A stretch of DNA of 12,898 nucleotides from an uncultured Selenomonadaceae bacterium (GCA_905235425.1 CAJOKY010000033.1:1-12898); one strand, 5' to 3'. Positions 1 to 7,754 are shown, counted from the stretch's first letter. Numbers and translations are program-made. The notes: generated from the sequence alone by a model not told the origin.

Positions 1-19
1 GCTACAAGCTAACAACATT

Positions 20-991
20 ATGGATTACTTAATTTGGATACAAAATCTGCGCGGTGAATGGGGCGAAGGCGTAGAAAAATTTTTTACGCTTTTCACCGAC
101 GGCAGTATGGCTGCGGCAACATTTATAATGTCAATATTTTTTTGGTGCATTAACAAACGCGGAGGAAAATTTTTATTTATAGTATACGCATTCGGCAGAG
201 TATTAACTCAATTTCTGAAAAATACTTTCTGCGTATATCGCCCATTTATTTTAGATTCAAACATTAATCCTGTAGAATCAGCTATGAAAGCGGCGCAGGA
301 CAGTTATTCATTTCCCAGCGGTCACGTCAATATGGCAACGATGATTTACGGCGGCTTGGCGTATTTTTACGGCAGAAAATTTCCAATTTTAGTTTTTAGC
401 TGCACAGTAATGATTGTGGCGATTGCCTTTTCACGAAATTTTTTAGGCGTACATACTCTGCAGGACGTTTTAGCCGCGATAATCTCAACGGCGCTATTAA
501 TAGTCTTTGTCGATAAACTTATGGCGTGGATTGGCGGCGATGAAAAAAAAGAAAGTTGGATTACGGTCGGCGGAATAATTTTAGGGCTGATTGCAACGGC
601 GTACTTTATGCTGAAGTCTTACCCCGTCGACTACTTAGACGGTAAAATCATTGTTGAACCGGCGGAGGCGATAAAAGATGCACTGGGTAATATAGGGTCG
701 TTCTCAGGTGTTATAATAGGTCTTGAATTGGAGCGGCGATTTGTAAAATTTAGTACGGACATAGCATTTTCTAAAAGAATTTTCCGCGCAGTTATCGGCG
801 TTGCAATAATTTTAGCGATAAACTATTTTGCCGTGCCGTTCATAAAATCTTTAGATATCGGTATGGCGACAAAATTTGTAAGGTGGTTCACTCTGAATAT
901 TTTCATAACATTTTTTATACCGCTGATATTCTCAAAACTTGAAAAAATATTTTTCAAAACATACACGATAGGAGGAAGTTATTATGGCTGA
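20..991 (+). CDS. PAP2-superfamily membrane phosphatase
   Basis: Integral-membrane phosphatase of the PAP2 (type 2 phosphatidic acid phosphatase) family, which removes phosphate from lipid phosphates or pyrophosphates such as undecaprenyl pyrophosphate. All three family motifs are visible: K67-x6-R74-P75, the PSGH motif at 99-102 with catalytic-type H102, and S138-R139-x5-H145-x3-D149. Hydrophobic segments run across the whole protein. At 323 residues it is longer than a minimal PAP2 protein; the C-terminal half (about 180-310) adds further membrane segments with no recognised motif. The ATG at 20 has no obvious ribosome binding site and the frame is open to the window's left edge, so an upstream start is possible. 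The gene overlaps the next by 8 bp. The nearby O-antigen ligase-like gene suggests a role in envelope glycan carrier-lipid recycling, but the substrate cannot be read from sequence (lipid A or phosphatidylglycerol phosphate are alternatives). Confidence 0.88.
   Translation: MDYLIWIQNLRGEWGEGVEKFFTLFTDGSMAAATFIMSIFFWCINKRGGKFLFIVYAFGRVLTQFLKNTFCVYRPFILDSNINPVESAMKAAQDSYSFPSGHVNMATMIYGGLAYFYGRKFPILVFSCTVMIVAIAFSRNFLGVHTLQDVLAAIISTALLIVFVDKLMAWIGGDEKKESWITVGGIILGLIATAYFMLKSYPVDYLDGKIIVEPAEAIKDALGNIGSFSGVIIGLELERRFVKFSTDIAFSKRIFRAVIGVAIILAINYFAVPFIKSLDIGMATKFVRWFTLNIFITFFIPLIFSKLEKIFFKTYTIGGSYYG
970..975 (+). promoter_or_regulatory. Ribosome binding site inside the PAP2 gene end
   Basis: A perfect AGGAGG lies 8 nt before the ATG at 984 and is embedded in the last codons of the PAP2 gene. 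It fixes the start of the 172-aa gene and implies translational coupling across the 8-bp overlap. Confidence 0.8.
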
Positions 992-1502
992 TAAAAAAAT
1001 TTCCGAACCGAAAGACGTTGTGTCTATCGTATCGGGTAAAAATGTTCGTGTTACCGATTATGAATATAAAAATTTTCACTGCGGCTCCTGCGAGATAAAA
1101 AATTTTAAATTGGAATTTGAACGCGCGTACCAATTAGAAAGCAGTACGTTTGAACGCGATATTGAAAATTGCACATACCGCATAAACGGCAGGGCATTTA
1201 CCGACCTCAGCTTTGCCAAAGGAACGGTGCTTGAAAATTTGCAGGGCGACGAAAAATACGGCGTTGAGCTTAGGCAGTACGAAGACGGCAAAAAATTTTT
1301 ATTGTTTCATTACGACGTGCCGACATTTGATGTCTACGACAGAGAATATGACGGAACTTGCGTATTTTCTGCGTATATTGATGACACCGGCGTAAAGCTG
1401 ATTCATTGTCATTACGGCTACAAGTTGCCGCGAATTTGTTTTTACATGAACTTGAAACAATCTTGTGAGGCTTTTGACAAATTACTGGAATATATCAAGT
1501 AA
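984..1502 (+). CDS. Unrecognised 172-aa soluble protein
   Basis: I do not recognise a family. The protein is soluble-looking, without signal peptide or membrane segment, and alternates short charged and aromatic stretches that suggest a mostly beta fold. It has seven cysteines, including a C-x2-C pair near residues 33-36 (HCGSC) and an HCH near 141-143. These could be a metal site or simply buried thiols in an anaerobe's protein. The start is well supported by AGGAGG at 970-975. It overlaps PAP2 by 8 bp and lies 24 bp before the small Nif11-like gene, so it is very likely co-transcribed with the envelope/glycosylation genes. Reality of the gene is near certain from its ribosome binding site and packing; function is unknown. 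Confidence 0.8.
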   Translation: MADKKISEPKDVVSIVSGKNVRVTDYEYKNFHCGSCEIKNFKLEFERAYQLESSTFERDIENCTYRINGRAFTDLSFAKGTVLENLQGDEKYGVELRQYEDGKKFLLFHYDVPTFDVYDREYDGTCVFSAYIDDTGVKLIHCHYGYKLPRICFYMNLKQSCEAFDKLLEYIK

Positions 1503-1526
1503 TAGATTTTAAAGGGGATTTTTAAA

Positions 1527-1772
1527 ATGTCAGTAGCAAATGTATCAAAATTTATAGACAAAATAGGAGACAACGCAGAACTCTTGAGAGAGTTGAAGGA
1601 AAAAGGAAACCCCTATTCAAAATTTGACAATTACAGCTACGCCGAAAATATTTTAGCGCCGCTTGCCGACAAAATGGGGGTACCGTTTTTTGTAGAAGAT
1701 TGGATAGAGTGGCGCACAGATATGTTGGACGGCATTTTGGAAGAAGTTAAAATAAGACATAAGGAAAAATAA
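1527..1772 (+). CDS. Small Nif11-leader-like protein
   Basis: An 81-residue acidic/basic helical protein. Its first half has the cadence of the Nif11-like leader domain: an N-terminal SVxNVxKFxxKI segment, then helix residues ending in LREL and KEK. A later stretch around 43-60 resembles the conserved 'LAxxMGxxF' turn followed by acidic and aromatic residues. Nif11 domains commonly serve as leaders of ribosomally made natural products, but there is no double-glycine cleavage site, no Cys/Ser/Thr-rich core peptide and no lanthipeptide or YcaO enzyme in the window. A stand-alone Nif11-fold protein, or an unrelated helical protein, is therefore just as possible. The start is supported by AAAGGGG at 1511-1517, 9 nt upstream. 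It ends 2 bp before the glycosyltransferase start, so the two are probably translated together. Confidence 0.75.
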   Translation: MSVANVSKFIDKIGDNAELLRELKEKGNPYSKFDNYSYAENILAPLADKMGVPFFVEDWIEWRTDMLDGILEEVKIRHKEK

Positions 1773-1774
1773 TT

Positions 1775-3196
1775 GTGGACATTGCAAAAAAATATTTGGA
1801 AGACAATTTGCCGTTAAAAGCGTTGGCTCGTCTGAAGGAACTTTTGGATAATAAGGTATATCCTGAAGACGAGTGGAAAATTCACGAATTGTTCAGCGCG
1901 GCATTTGCCGATTTAGGCGTTGCTGAAATGGTAGTCAAGGCAAACTTTAACGCAATGCATACCGATAAGATACTAAGAGATCAGCGTAGGCATTTTTCAA
2001 ACTTCCTTTTTACGCAACACTACCTTGAAAATTTTGATGAGAATCATTATTTGCAGGCGGCAGAAATGTACAATATGCTTTATCAAGACGTTGACATAAG
2101 CTTTCAGAATACCTCGCCGCGAACACAGGATAAAATTCACATTGCATATATGGCGCCGAATTTTTATGATTCTTCAGTGGCAAGATTTTATGAACCGCTT
2201 TTAACAAAGTACGACAAGGAAAAATTTTATGTGTCTCTTTGGAGTTTGTCGGATGATAAAACGCACAAATATAAGGTACGCGATGACTTTACCAGAATAG
2301 CTTTATATAATGTTGATGAATATCACAATATGTCTGAAGTCAGTTTTGAAGAAATTGCGCAAAAAATCAGCGAATCCGGCGCAGATATTTTTTTCGACTT
2401 GGGCGGACATACCGAAGGCGGAGCGACGTTGCAAATTGCCTCGTACAAACCTGCGCGTGTAAGAATGTCGGGATTCGGATATTTCGACACTACGGGGCTT
2501 GATGCAATAGATATTTACGTGACTGATGAATTTTTGGCTAAAGGTAACCAAGAATATTTCACCGAGAAAATGCTTGTCTTGGACAGCGGCTTAGTTTTCA
2601 ATCCGAACAGAAACATGCGGCTTACGAAAAAAACGTACATGCACAAAAAGCCGCACCAAAATTTTACATTTGCCTGCGCCAATAATTTTTTGAAAATCAC
2701 TGACCGTTATTTGTACTGCGTAAAAGAAATTCTAAACGAAGTGCCGGAATCAATAATGCTTTTCCGCGATACAACGCCTTTGAAAAGTCGGCAAGATGCA
2801 TTGACAGACCGCTTGAGAGAATACGATTTTCCTATGGAGCGCGTAGAGGTTTTAGGCAGTGAACCGGAAGCTTATTTGTATGACTATGATCACATTGATT
2901 TAGTATTAGACACTTTCCCTTACACCGGCGGTATGATGACGGCGTTGGCGATTTATATGGAAGTGCCGGTACTTAATATGTGGGGTATGTCGCACAGTCA
3001 ACGTTTCGGCGCTGATATGTTACGGCTGGCAGGTCTTGAAAATTTTATCGTGACCAATATCGATGACTACATAAATTTTGCCGTGAACTTCGCTAAAAAT
3101 CCAAAACCGATTTATCCCGATCAACGTTTATTTGACAGCATGGCGCTTGTCAAAAGTTTTTACGGTATGATTGAAAGCGTGATGAAATCTGTTTAA
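1775..3196 (+). CDS. SPINDLY/OGT-type O-linked glycosyltransferase (GT41)
   Basis: Cytoplasmic glycosyltransferase of the O-GlcNAc transferase/SPINDLY family, which moves a sugar from a nucleotide sugar onto Ser/Thr of proteins. The catalytic GT-B part spans about 120-450. Visible landmarks are the HIAYMAPNF opening strand (122-130), DLGGHT (208-213), GFGYFDTTG (233-241), the TDEF turn, the K307 region matching the UDP-binding lysine of OGT, LDTFPYTGG (378-386) with the family's conserved Asp, and SHSQR near 406-410. The N-terminal 110 residues are helical, a remnant-size TPR-like region much shorter than in classical OGTs. Start is GTG at 1775 with AAGGA at 1761-1765, 9 nt upstream. Bacterial relatives are often linked to flagellin or surface-protein glycosylation. 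Acceptor and donor sugar here are unknown, and the two neighbouring small genes are candidate partners. Confidence 0.9.
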   Translation: MDIAKKYLEDNLPLKALARLKELLDNKVYPEDEWKIHELFSAAFADLGVAEMVVKANFNAMHTDKILRDQRRHFSNFLFTQHYLENFDENHYLQAAEMYNMLYQDVDISFQNTSPRTQDKIHIAYMAPNFYDSSVARFYEPLLTKYDKEKFYVSLWSLSDDKTHKYKVRDDFTRIALYNVDEYHNMSEVSFEEIAQKISESGADIFFDLGGHTEGGATLQIASYKPARVRMSGFGYFDTTGLDAIDIYVTDEFLAKGNQEYFTEKMLVLDSGLVFNPNRNMRLTKKTYMHKKPHQNFTFACANNFLKITDRYLYCVKEILNEVPESIMLFRDTTPLKSRQDALTDRLREYDFPMERVEVLGSEPEAYLYDYDHIDLVLDTFPYTGGMMTALAIYMEVPVLNMWGMSHSQRFGADMLRLAGLENFIVTNIDDYINFAVNFAKNPKPIYPDQRLFDSMALVKSFYGMIESVMKSV

Positions 3197-3206
3197 TGAA
3201 CATGAC

Positions 3207-4034
3207 TTGTTGCAATTCGTACCGCCGAATTTTTCACCCAATGCAACGGCGCTTGTCATAGAGTCCAAAAAATATTTGTCGCCACTTCGTGAAAAAATGC
3301 CTGCCGCAAAAATTATATTGCTGACTTCCGAGCCTTCGCCGCACCTTGAAAGTTTTTGCGCGGGGTTAAATGTTGACATAATGACAGGTGACTACCTGCG
3401 CGGCGCGTTGCCGAATGAGCCGAAAATTTTTGACGTGGTAATTGCCGACGACTGCCTTACAAATTCGCTTGACACGTACGCGACACTTGCCGATATAAGC
3501 CGCCTGCTGAAAGATGCAGGCTTTTTGTTGACGCAATTTTTCAACGCGCGTTTTATCGGTATGCTTGAAAGTCTACGGCGTGGTCAATTTCCTACCAATG
3601 AAAAAAAATTTTGGGCGAAATGGGACGTGGTTAAACTTTTGCACGACGCCGTTTACAAGGAAATTCACTTTCTGCCGTATGAAAAGGTTGACGCGAAAAA
3701 TTTTCCGCATTTAGACGAGTGGCTAAATTTCGGCTTTGATAATTTCAGTGACGATTTATTAACAAAAATTTGGCTGGTCAAGGCGTGTAAGTGCGAGGCG
3801 GAAGTTGTTGCGTTGAAAGAATTTTTTTCAGAAAATGTCCGCGCAGAATTATCACGCCGCCTTCACAGAATCGAATACGGCATTGATGTTGACGAAAATA
3901 TTTCAAGGTTGCGTGAACTTTGCAGACGCGAAATGATTTTTGAAGATTATCTGCGTGACTTCATCGCGCAGGTTGTATGTCACGATAAGGCGCGGGAATT
4001 TATTTTACGGTCACTTATTTTAGGCGAAAGGTAA
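3207..4034 (+). CDS. Methyltransferase-like protein with degenerate SAM motif
   Basis: A cytoplasmic protein of about 275 residues with a Rossmann-like first half. A hydrophobic strand (ALVIES, about 15-20) is followed by a second strand ending in an acidic turn (ILLTSEP), then FDVVIADDCL (about 74-83). That last segment has the place and form of class I methyltransferase motif IV, and LLKDAGFLLTQF has the form of the post-motif strand. The glycine-rich SAM loop (GxGxG) is missing at the expected place, so it may be a non-catalytic or divergent methyltransferase. The C-terminal half (about 150-275) is helical and unrecognised. The start is uncertain: TTG at 3207 is used here without a clear ribosome binding site, 10 bp after the glycosyltransferase stop. 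The readable frame continues upstream to a CTG at 3189. Coupling to the glycosyltransferase suggests glycan or glycoprotein modification. Confidence 0.7.
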   Translation: MLQFVPPNFSPNATALVIESKKYLSPLREKMPAAKIILLTSEPSPHLESFCAGLNVDIMTGDYLRGALPNEPKIFDVVIADDCLTNSLDTYATLADISRLLKDAGFLLTQFFNARFIGMLESLRRGQFPTNEKKFWAKWDVVKLLHDAVYKEIHFLPYEKVDAKNFPHLDEWLNFGFDNFSDDLLTKIWLVKACKCEAEVVALKEFFSENVRAELSRRLHRIEYGIDVDENISRLRELCRREMIFEDYLRDFIAQVVCHDKAREFILRSLILGER

Positions 4035-4038
4035 AAAA

Positions 4039-5100
4039 ATGAAAAATGTATTGAACTCTGCGCGGGAAAAAATTTCAAACGGCGAGCGGCTGAACTTCGA
4101 CGAAATTATAGCGCTGTATGAAGAAAATAATTTGCTGTACCTTGCCGAATCTGCGCGGCTTGTCAAGGAGCGTAAAAGCGGCGACAAGGTTTTCTACACG
4201 ATTAACCGACACATTAACCTAACCAATGTCTGCAGTGCGAATTGCCCACTGTGCGCGTTTCAGTGTCGTAGCGGCGACAAGCAAGCCTTTACAATGGAAC
4301 TTGCCGACGTTGAAAAAATTCTGCGTGAAAGTCAAGGCGTCGATGGCTTAAACGAAATTCATATTGTCAGCGCGTTGCACCCCGATAAAGATTTTGACTA
4401 CTATTTAGACGTTGTGAAGTTGACTAAAAAATTTTTGCCTAATGTACGCATTGCCGCATTTACGCCGGTTGAAATTGCCAACTTCGCCGAAAAATCTAAT
4501 CAGACATACGAAAAAGTTTTGACGACGCTAAAAAATTTTGGTGTTACAAATTTACTCGGCGGCGGTGCAGAAATATTTTCGCCGCGTGTACGTGAGATAA
4601 TTTGTCCAAAAAAAATAAGCGCCGATACGTGGCTTGAAATTATGCGTACGGCGCACAGACTCGGTTTAAAATCAAACGCGTCGATTTTGTACGGTCACAT
4701 TGAGACGATTGAAGAGCGCGTCGAACACCTTTTAAAACTGCGCGAACTGCAGGACGAAACCGGCGGTTTTCAGACAATGTTGCTTTTTCCGTTTCAGCCG
4801 CTTAATACAGAATTGGGAAAAAATTTTAATTTGCAACGTGTAGGCGCGTGGGAAGATTTAAAATTTTTGGCGATAACGCGATTGGCTCTTGATAACTTCG
4901 ACAATGTGAAAAGTTTTTGGGTAATGCTGACAATGCCGATAGCGCAGCTTTCATTGGCATTTGGCGCGGACGATTTGGGCGGCACGATAGGCGAAGAAAA
5001 AATCATACACGCGGCGGGAGTGGCGACGCATAAAAATATTTCACGTGACGCATTGGAAAAAATCATTCGTGAATCCGGCTACATTCCCGCGCAGAGGTAA
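4039..5100 (+). CDS. mqnE: Aminodeoxyfutalosine synthase (radical SAM), MqnE
   Basis: Radical SAM enzyme of the futalosine route to menaquinone. It joins the product of MqnA (3-[(1-carboxyvinyl)oxy]benzoate) to SAM-derived adenosyl to make aminodeoxyfutalosine. The 4Fe-4S motif C65-x3-C69-x2-C72 sits after RHINLTNVC, typical of the MqnE/MqnC/CofH group. MqnE-like signatures follow: IHIVSALHPD (107-116), FTPVEIANFA, GGGAEIFSPRVR (174-185), ISADTWLEIMRTAHRLGL and YGHIET (218-223). The length of 353 residues fits the family. Start is ATG with AAAGG at 4027-4031, 7 nt upstream and only 4 bp after the previous stop. No other menaquinone gene is in the window, so it is an orphan inside a glycosylation-type operon. 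MqnC or CofH are less likely because the GGGAEI and YGHIET pattern is that of MqnE. Confidence 0.9.
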   Translation: MKNVLNSAREKISNGERLNFDEIIALYEENNLLYLAESARLVKERKSGDKVFYTINRHINLTNVCSANCPLCAFQCRSGDKQAFTMELADVEKILRESQGVDGLNEIHIVSALHPDKDFDYYLDVVKLTKKFLPNVRIAAFTPVEIANFAEKSNQTYEKVLTTLKNFGVTNLLGGGAEIFSPRVREIICPKKISADTWLEIMRTAHRLGLKSNASILYGHIETIEERVEHLLKLRELQDETGGFQTMLLFPFQPLNTELGKNFNLQRVGAWEDLKFLAITRLALDNFDNVKSFWVMLTMPIAQLSLAFGADDLGGTIGEEKIIHAAGVATHKNISRDALEKIIRESGYIPAQR

Positions 5101-5124
5101 ACTCGCCGGTACGCTAAAATATCA

Positions 5125-5153
5125 TTTACAAAAAAAATTTTTTCTGATAAACT
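5125..5153 (+). promoter_or_regulatory. Sigma-A-type promoter for the O-antigen ligase-like gene
   Basis: A -35 box TTTACA (5125-5130) is separated by 17 nt from a -10 box TAAACT (5148-5153), with an extended -10 TG at 5145-5146. The spacer is an A-tract followed by a T-tract. It lies in the 95-bp gap after mqnE, about 40 nt before the TTG start. Matches are 5/6 and 4/6 to consensus, so this is a good but unproven candidate. Confidence 0.5.
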
Positions 5154-5195
5154 GCTTTTCAACTTATTTAAAGTAAAAAATAGCGGTGAATTTAA

Positions 5196-6776
5196 TTGAA
5201 TATAATAGGCGATTTTGCACTAAGGCAACGCATAAAGCGATATGAAACGTGGACACTGCGTGCGACATGGATTTTAGGATTTTTTATCGTGCTTTTTCCG
5301 ACGGTCTCGACGCTTGCTTTAATGTGCGGAATAATTTTTTGGCTGTTACGTCTGCATGCCGACAAAAATTTTAAACTGCGCCCACTGCCTTACGATTTGC
5401 CAATGGGCTTATTTACTTTGCTCTGCGTGGCGTCAGTGATTTTTTCGCCGGTACGAAGTGTTGAACTCTTCTACAACCTGCTTGTCTTAGCCGGAACATA
5501 TATTTTAATTTACATTTTAGTCGGGCAAAATATTCGTACGCCGGATCAAGTGACAAATTTAATGAAGGGCATAGGTACGGCGGCGATTATCGTTGTATTT
5601 TGCGGCTACTTCCAATACATTTTCGGCGTTGACATTGCCGATATGAAATGGATTGACGGCGAAATTTTTCCGGAACTTAGAAAGAGAATTTTTTCAACGC
5701 TGGAAAATCCCAACGTCTTGGCAGGATATTTGGACGTTATGATTTGCATTGCGCTGGGACTTTTGGCGCGGTATGGAGACAGGCGGCAAAAACTGATTTT
5801 AACCGTGATAATCGTAATGTTATCAGCCTGCCTTGCAATGACGTATTCGCGCGGCGCATTTTTAACATTGGGCGTGGTGTTTTTCATTTACGGCGTGATT
5901 CACGATTGGCGAATTTTTATTTTGTTCACGCTGATAACCGGCTTGATAATTTACAGTGACTCGAATTTTTCATACAGAATCATTTCAATTTTCACTGAAA
6001 CGCTTGACTCGTCGGAAGGTCTGCGAATCGGCATTTGGGTCAGCACAATTCCGATGATAGCGGATCACCCTTTCACCGGCGTAGGTTGGGGAGCTTTCAA
6101 ATACATTTATCCGCAGTACAATTACTACCTTGCAGACCCCAACATTACGATTTATCACGCGCATAATTTATACTTGAATACGGCGGCGGAGGTCGGCATT
6201 GTCGGCGCTATGGCTTATTTTTGGTTTTTCTTCGGCACAATGTTCATGGCGCTTAATCTTTCCGCCAATCGCCGATTTAAAAAAATTATGGACTATGTTC
6301 AAGGCGTACTGCTTTACATTTGGATAAAATTTGACGCGGCAATTTGGCAACCGTTTACCAAAAGTAAATTTTTCAAAAGGCTGATCATAATAAAAACGCG
6401 CCTAAAGAAACGCGTTAAAAAATTATTTGAAGAGGATAAAAAAGACGAGCCGCCTAAAGAAGAATACCGCGATCCGAATTTAGTACACCACGACGAATTA
6501 AAGAGAGATTCTAAAAGTAGAAAAAAATCTGATGATAACGACGATGATAAATTTGACTTGCAAAAATTTGCCGGCGACGTGACAAAGGACGTTAAAGAAT
6601 TTCGCGACAAAAGATTTGTTCAAGGTATACGTTTTGGAATAGGCTTAGCGTTTTTGTCAATGGCGATAAACGGTCTTTCGGACGACTTACTTTTCAACAT
6701 GCAGAGTTCAATGTTGATGTGGCTGCTTGCGGCATTAGCGGCGTCATGTCAAGCGATTTTGCGCGTTGAAAATTAA
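5196..6776 (+). CDS. O-antigen ligase / Wzy-type membrane protein
   Basis: Polytopic inner-membrane protein of the O-antigen ligase/polymerase (Wzy_C) superfamily, which transfers a lipid-linked glycan to lipid A core, protein or another glycan on the periplasmic side. Family landmarks are ENPNVLAGY (170-178), TYSRG (216-220), the GLRIGIW stretch with R277, the large-loop pattern HPFTGVGWGAFKYIYP (291-306), and HAHNLYLNTAAEVG (321-334) with conserved histidines. About ten hydrophobic segments occur before residue 355. Residues about 357-475 then form a long, mostly hydrophilic insert, very basic and then rich in Asp/Lys, before a last membrane segment (GLAFLSMAINGLSDDLLF and following) that closes the family fold. 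Start is TTG at 5196 with GGTGA at 5185-5189. Whether the acceptor is lipopolysaccharide or protein cannot be told. Confidence 0.85.
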   Translation: MNIIGDFALRQRIKRYETWTLRATWILGFFIVLFPTVSTLALMCGIIFWLLRLHADKNFKLRPLPYDLPMGLFTLLCVASVIFSPVRSVELFYNLLVLAGTYILIYILVGQNIRTPDQVTNLMKGIGTAAIIVVFCGYFQYIFGVDIADMKWIDGEIFPELRKRIFSTLENPNVLAGYLDVMICIALGLLARYGDRRQKLILTVIIVMLSACLAMTYSRGAFLTLGVVFFIYGVIHDWRIFILFTLITGLIIYSDSNFSYRIISIFTETLDSSEGLRIGIWVSTIPMIADHPFTGVGWGAFKYIYPQYNYYLADPNITIYHAHNLYLNTAAEVGIVGAMAYFWFFFGTMFMALNLSANRRFKKIMDYVQGVLLYIWIKFDAAIWQPFTKSKFFKRLIIIKTRLKKRVKKLFEEDKKDEPPKEEYRDPNLVHHDELKRDSKSRKKSDDNDDDKFDLQKFAGDVTKDVKEFRDKRFVQGIRFGIGLAFLSMAINGLSDDLLFNMQSSMLMWLLAALAASCQAILRVEN

Positions 6777-6793
6777 TTGGCATACAGCAACAC

Positions 6794-6825
6794 AAAAATA
6801 GCGCCTAAGCGCTAAAATTTTTTTT
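6794..6825. terminator. Bidirectional intrinsic terminator
   Basis: A 6-bp perfect stem TAGCGC/GCGCTA (6799-6804 with 6809-6814) has a 4-nt loop. On the plus strand it is followed by AAA and eight T (6818-6825). On the minus strand the flanking five A (6794-6798) give a U-tract of five. It lies between the convergent ligase-like gene and metF and probably ends both transcripts; the minus-direction tract is weaker. Confidence 0.7.
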
Positions 6826-6842
6826 AATAAATTTTTTAAATT

Positions 6843-7691
6843 CTAAAGACGAACAAAATTAACAACCTCACTGATTCGCCGCGCCACGTAGACGTTATTC
6901 ATAACATAAAGGTGAATGCCGTCAACGCCGTGCGCCAAAAGGTCTATAATCTGATTCAGCGCGTAGACAATGCCGGCTTCCTGCAATGCGTCTGAATTGT
7001 CGCCGTAACGGTCAAGAATTTTTCTAAGCTTTACCGGCAGACTTGCACCGCAGATATTGACCATACGTTCAATTTGTTGTTTCTTGGTAACCGGCATAAT
7101 CCCCGCCTCGACAGGAACGTTAATGCCGAGAGCGTGTATTTTTTCCATAAAGTAGTAAAAGTGATCGTTATCAAAAAATAATTGCGTTATCAGCCCGTCA
7201 ACTCCTGCGTCAATCTTCGCCTTCAAAAAATTTATATCGGCGTCGAAGTCGGAAGATTCGGTATGACCTTCGGGATAACACGCGGCGTAGATTTTAAATT
7301 TTTTGTCAGTCTTTTCGCGTATGAAAGAAATTAAGTCGATTGCGTGAGGAAAAATATTTTTAGGTTCAACGCCAGGCACCTTGTCACCGCGCAGTGCCAA
7401 TATCTCATCAATGCCGCGTTGTTCAAGCTGACTTAAAATCTTTTCAACGTCACCTTTATCAAGATTTATGCAGGGAATATGTGCGACGGTTTTTTTATGG
7501 TACTTCTCCTTAAGTGCGGCGGCAACTTCAATCATTCTGCCGCTTGCATTGGCACTTGAACCGCCTGCGCCGCAAGTCACGCTGATAAAATCGGGATTTA
7601 AATCTGTCAAGCCGTCAAGCGTTTTGTAAATCACTTCAACCGGCATATCTTTTCGCGGCGGAAAAATTTCAAATGAAAATTTTGCTTTCAA
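6843..7691 (-). CDS. metF: Methylenetetrahydrofolate reductase
   Basis: FAD enzyme that reduces 5,10-methylene-THF to 5-methyl-THF for methionine synthesis or, in acetogenic relatives, the methyl branch of CO2 fixation. It is a TIM barrel of 282 residues, the usual bacterial size. Motifs are FEIFPP (7-12) with catalytic-type E8, SVTCGAGGS (37-45), LRGD (100-103) with the flavin-modulating Asp, YPEGH (139-143), QLFFDN (170-175) and GIMP (197-200). The start is TTG at 7691, not the TTG at 7706 of the longest frame: a GGAGG (7704-7700) with 8-nt spacing lies within that extension. It follows the phosphoesterase gene after 85 bp and has its own promoter candidate. No T-box or SAM riboswitch fits in the leader. 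No MetV-like Cys-rich domain is attached. Confidence 0.95.
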   Translation of the reverse strand: MKAKFSFEIFPPRKDMPVEVIYKTLDGLTDLNPDFISVTCGAGGSSANASGRMIEVAAALKEKYHKKTVAHIPCINLDKGDVEKILSQLEQRGIDEILALRGDKVPGVEPKNIFPHAIDLISFIREKTDKKFKIYAACYPEGHTESSDFDADINFLKAKIDAGVDGLITQLFFDNDHFYYFMEKIHALGINVPVEAGIMPVTKKQQIERMVNICGASLPVKLRKILDRYGDNSDALQEAGIVYALNQIIDLLAHGVDGIHLYVMNNVYVARRISEVVNFVRL

Positions 7692-7699
7692 ATTTATAA

Positions 7700-7704
7700 C
7701 CTCC
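7700..7704 (-). promoter_or_regulatory. metF: Ribosome binding site deciding the metF start
   Basis: GGAGG on the minus strand, 8 nt before the TTG at 7691. Because it overlaps codons 1-3 of the longest open frame, it argues that translation begins at 7691 rather than 7706. Confidence 0.75.
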
Positions 7705-7725
7705 AACTTTAATGATGTACTGCGT

Positions 7726-7754
7726 AATTTACACTAAAACTTTTGGAAAGTCAA
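7726..7754 (-). promoter_or_regulatory. metF: Sigma-A-type promoter for metF
   Basis: On the minus strand a -35 TTGACT (7754-7749) is followed after 17 nt by a -10 TAAATT (7731-7726), about 35 nt before the metF start. Matches are 5/6 and 4/6. This suggests metF can be transcribed independently of the four genes upstream of it. Confidence 0.5.

Noticed and set aside
3196..3267. ATG-started frame (at 3196 and 3202) as the true start of the methyltransferase-like gene
   Set aside because: These ATGs are in another frame that stops after about twenty codons; the protein-like frame is the one using TTG at 3207.
4039..5100. MqnC or CofH identity for the radical SAM gene
   Set aside because: The GGGAEIFSPRVR, ISADTWLEIM and YGHIET signatures match MqnE, and no F420 or other partner gene is nearby.
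5130..5143. A-tract/T-tract palindrome after mqnE as a terminator
   Set aside because: It has no GC stem and no loop; it fits better as the spacer of the promoter candidate at 5125-5153.
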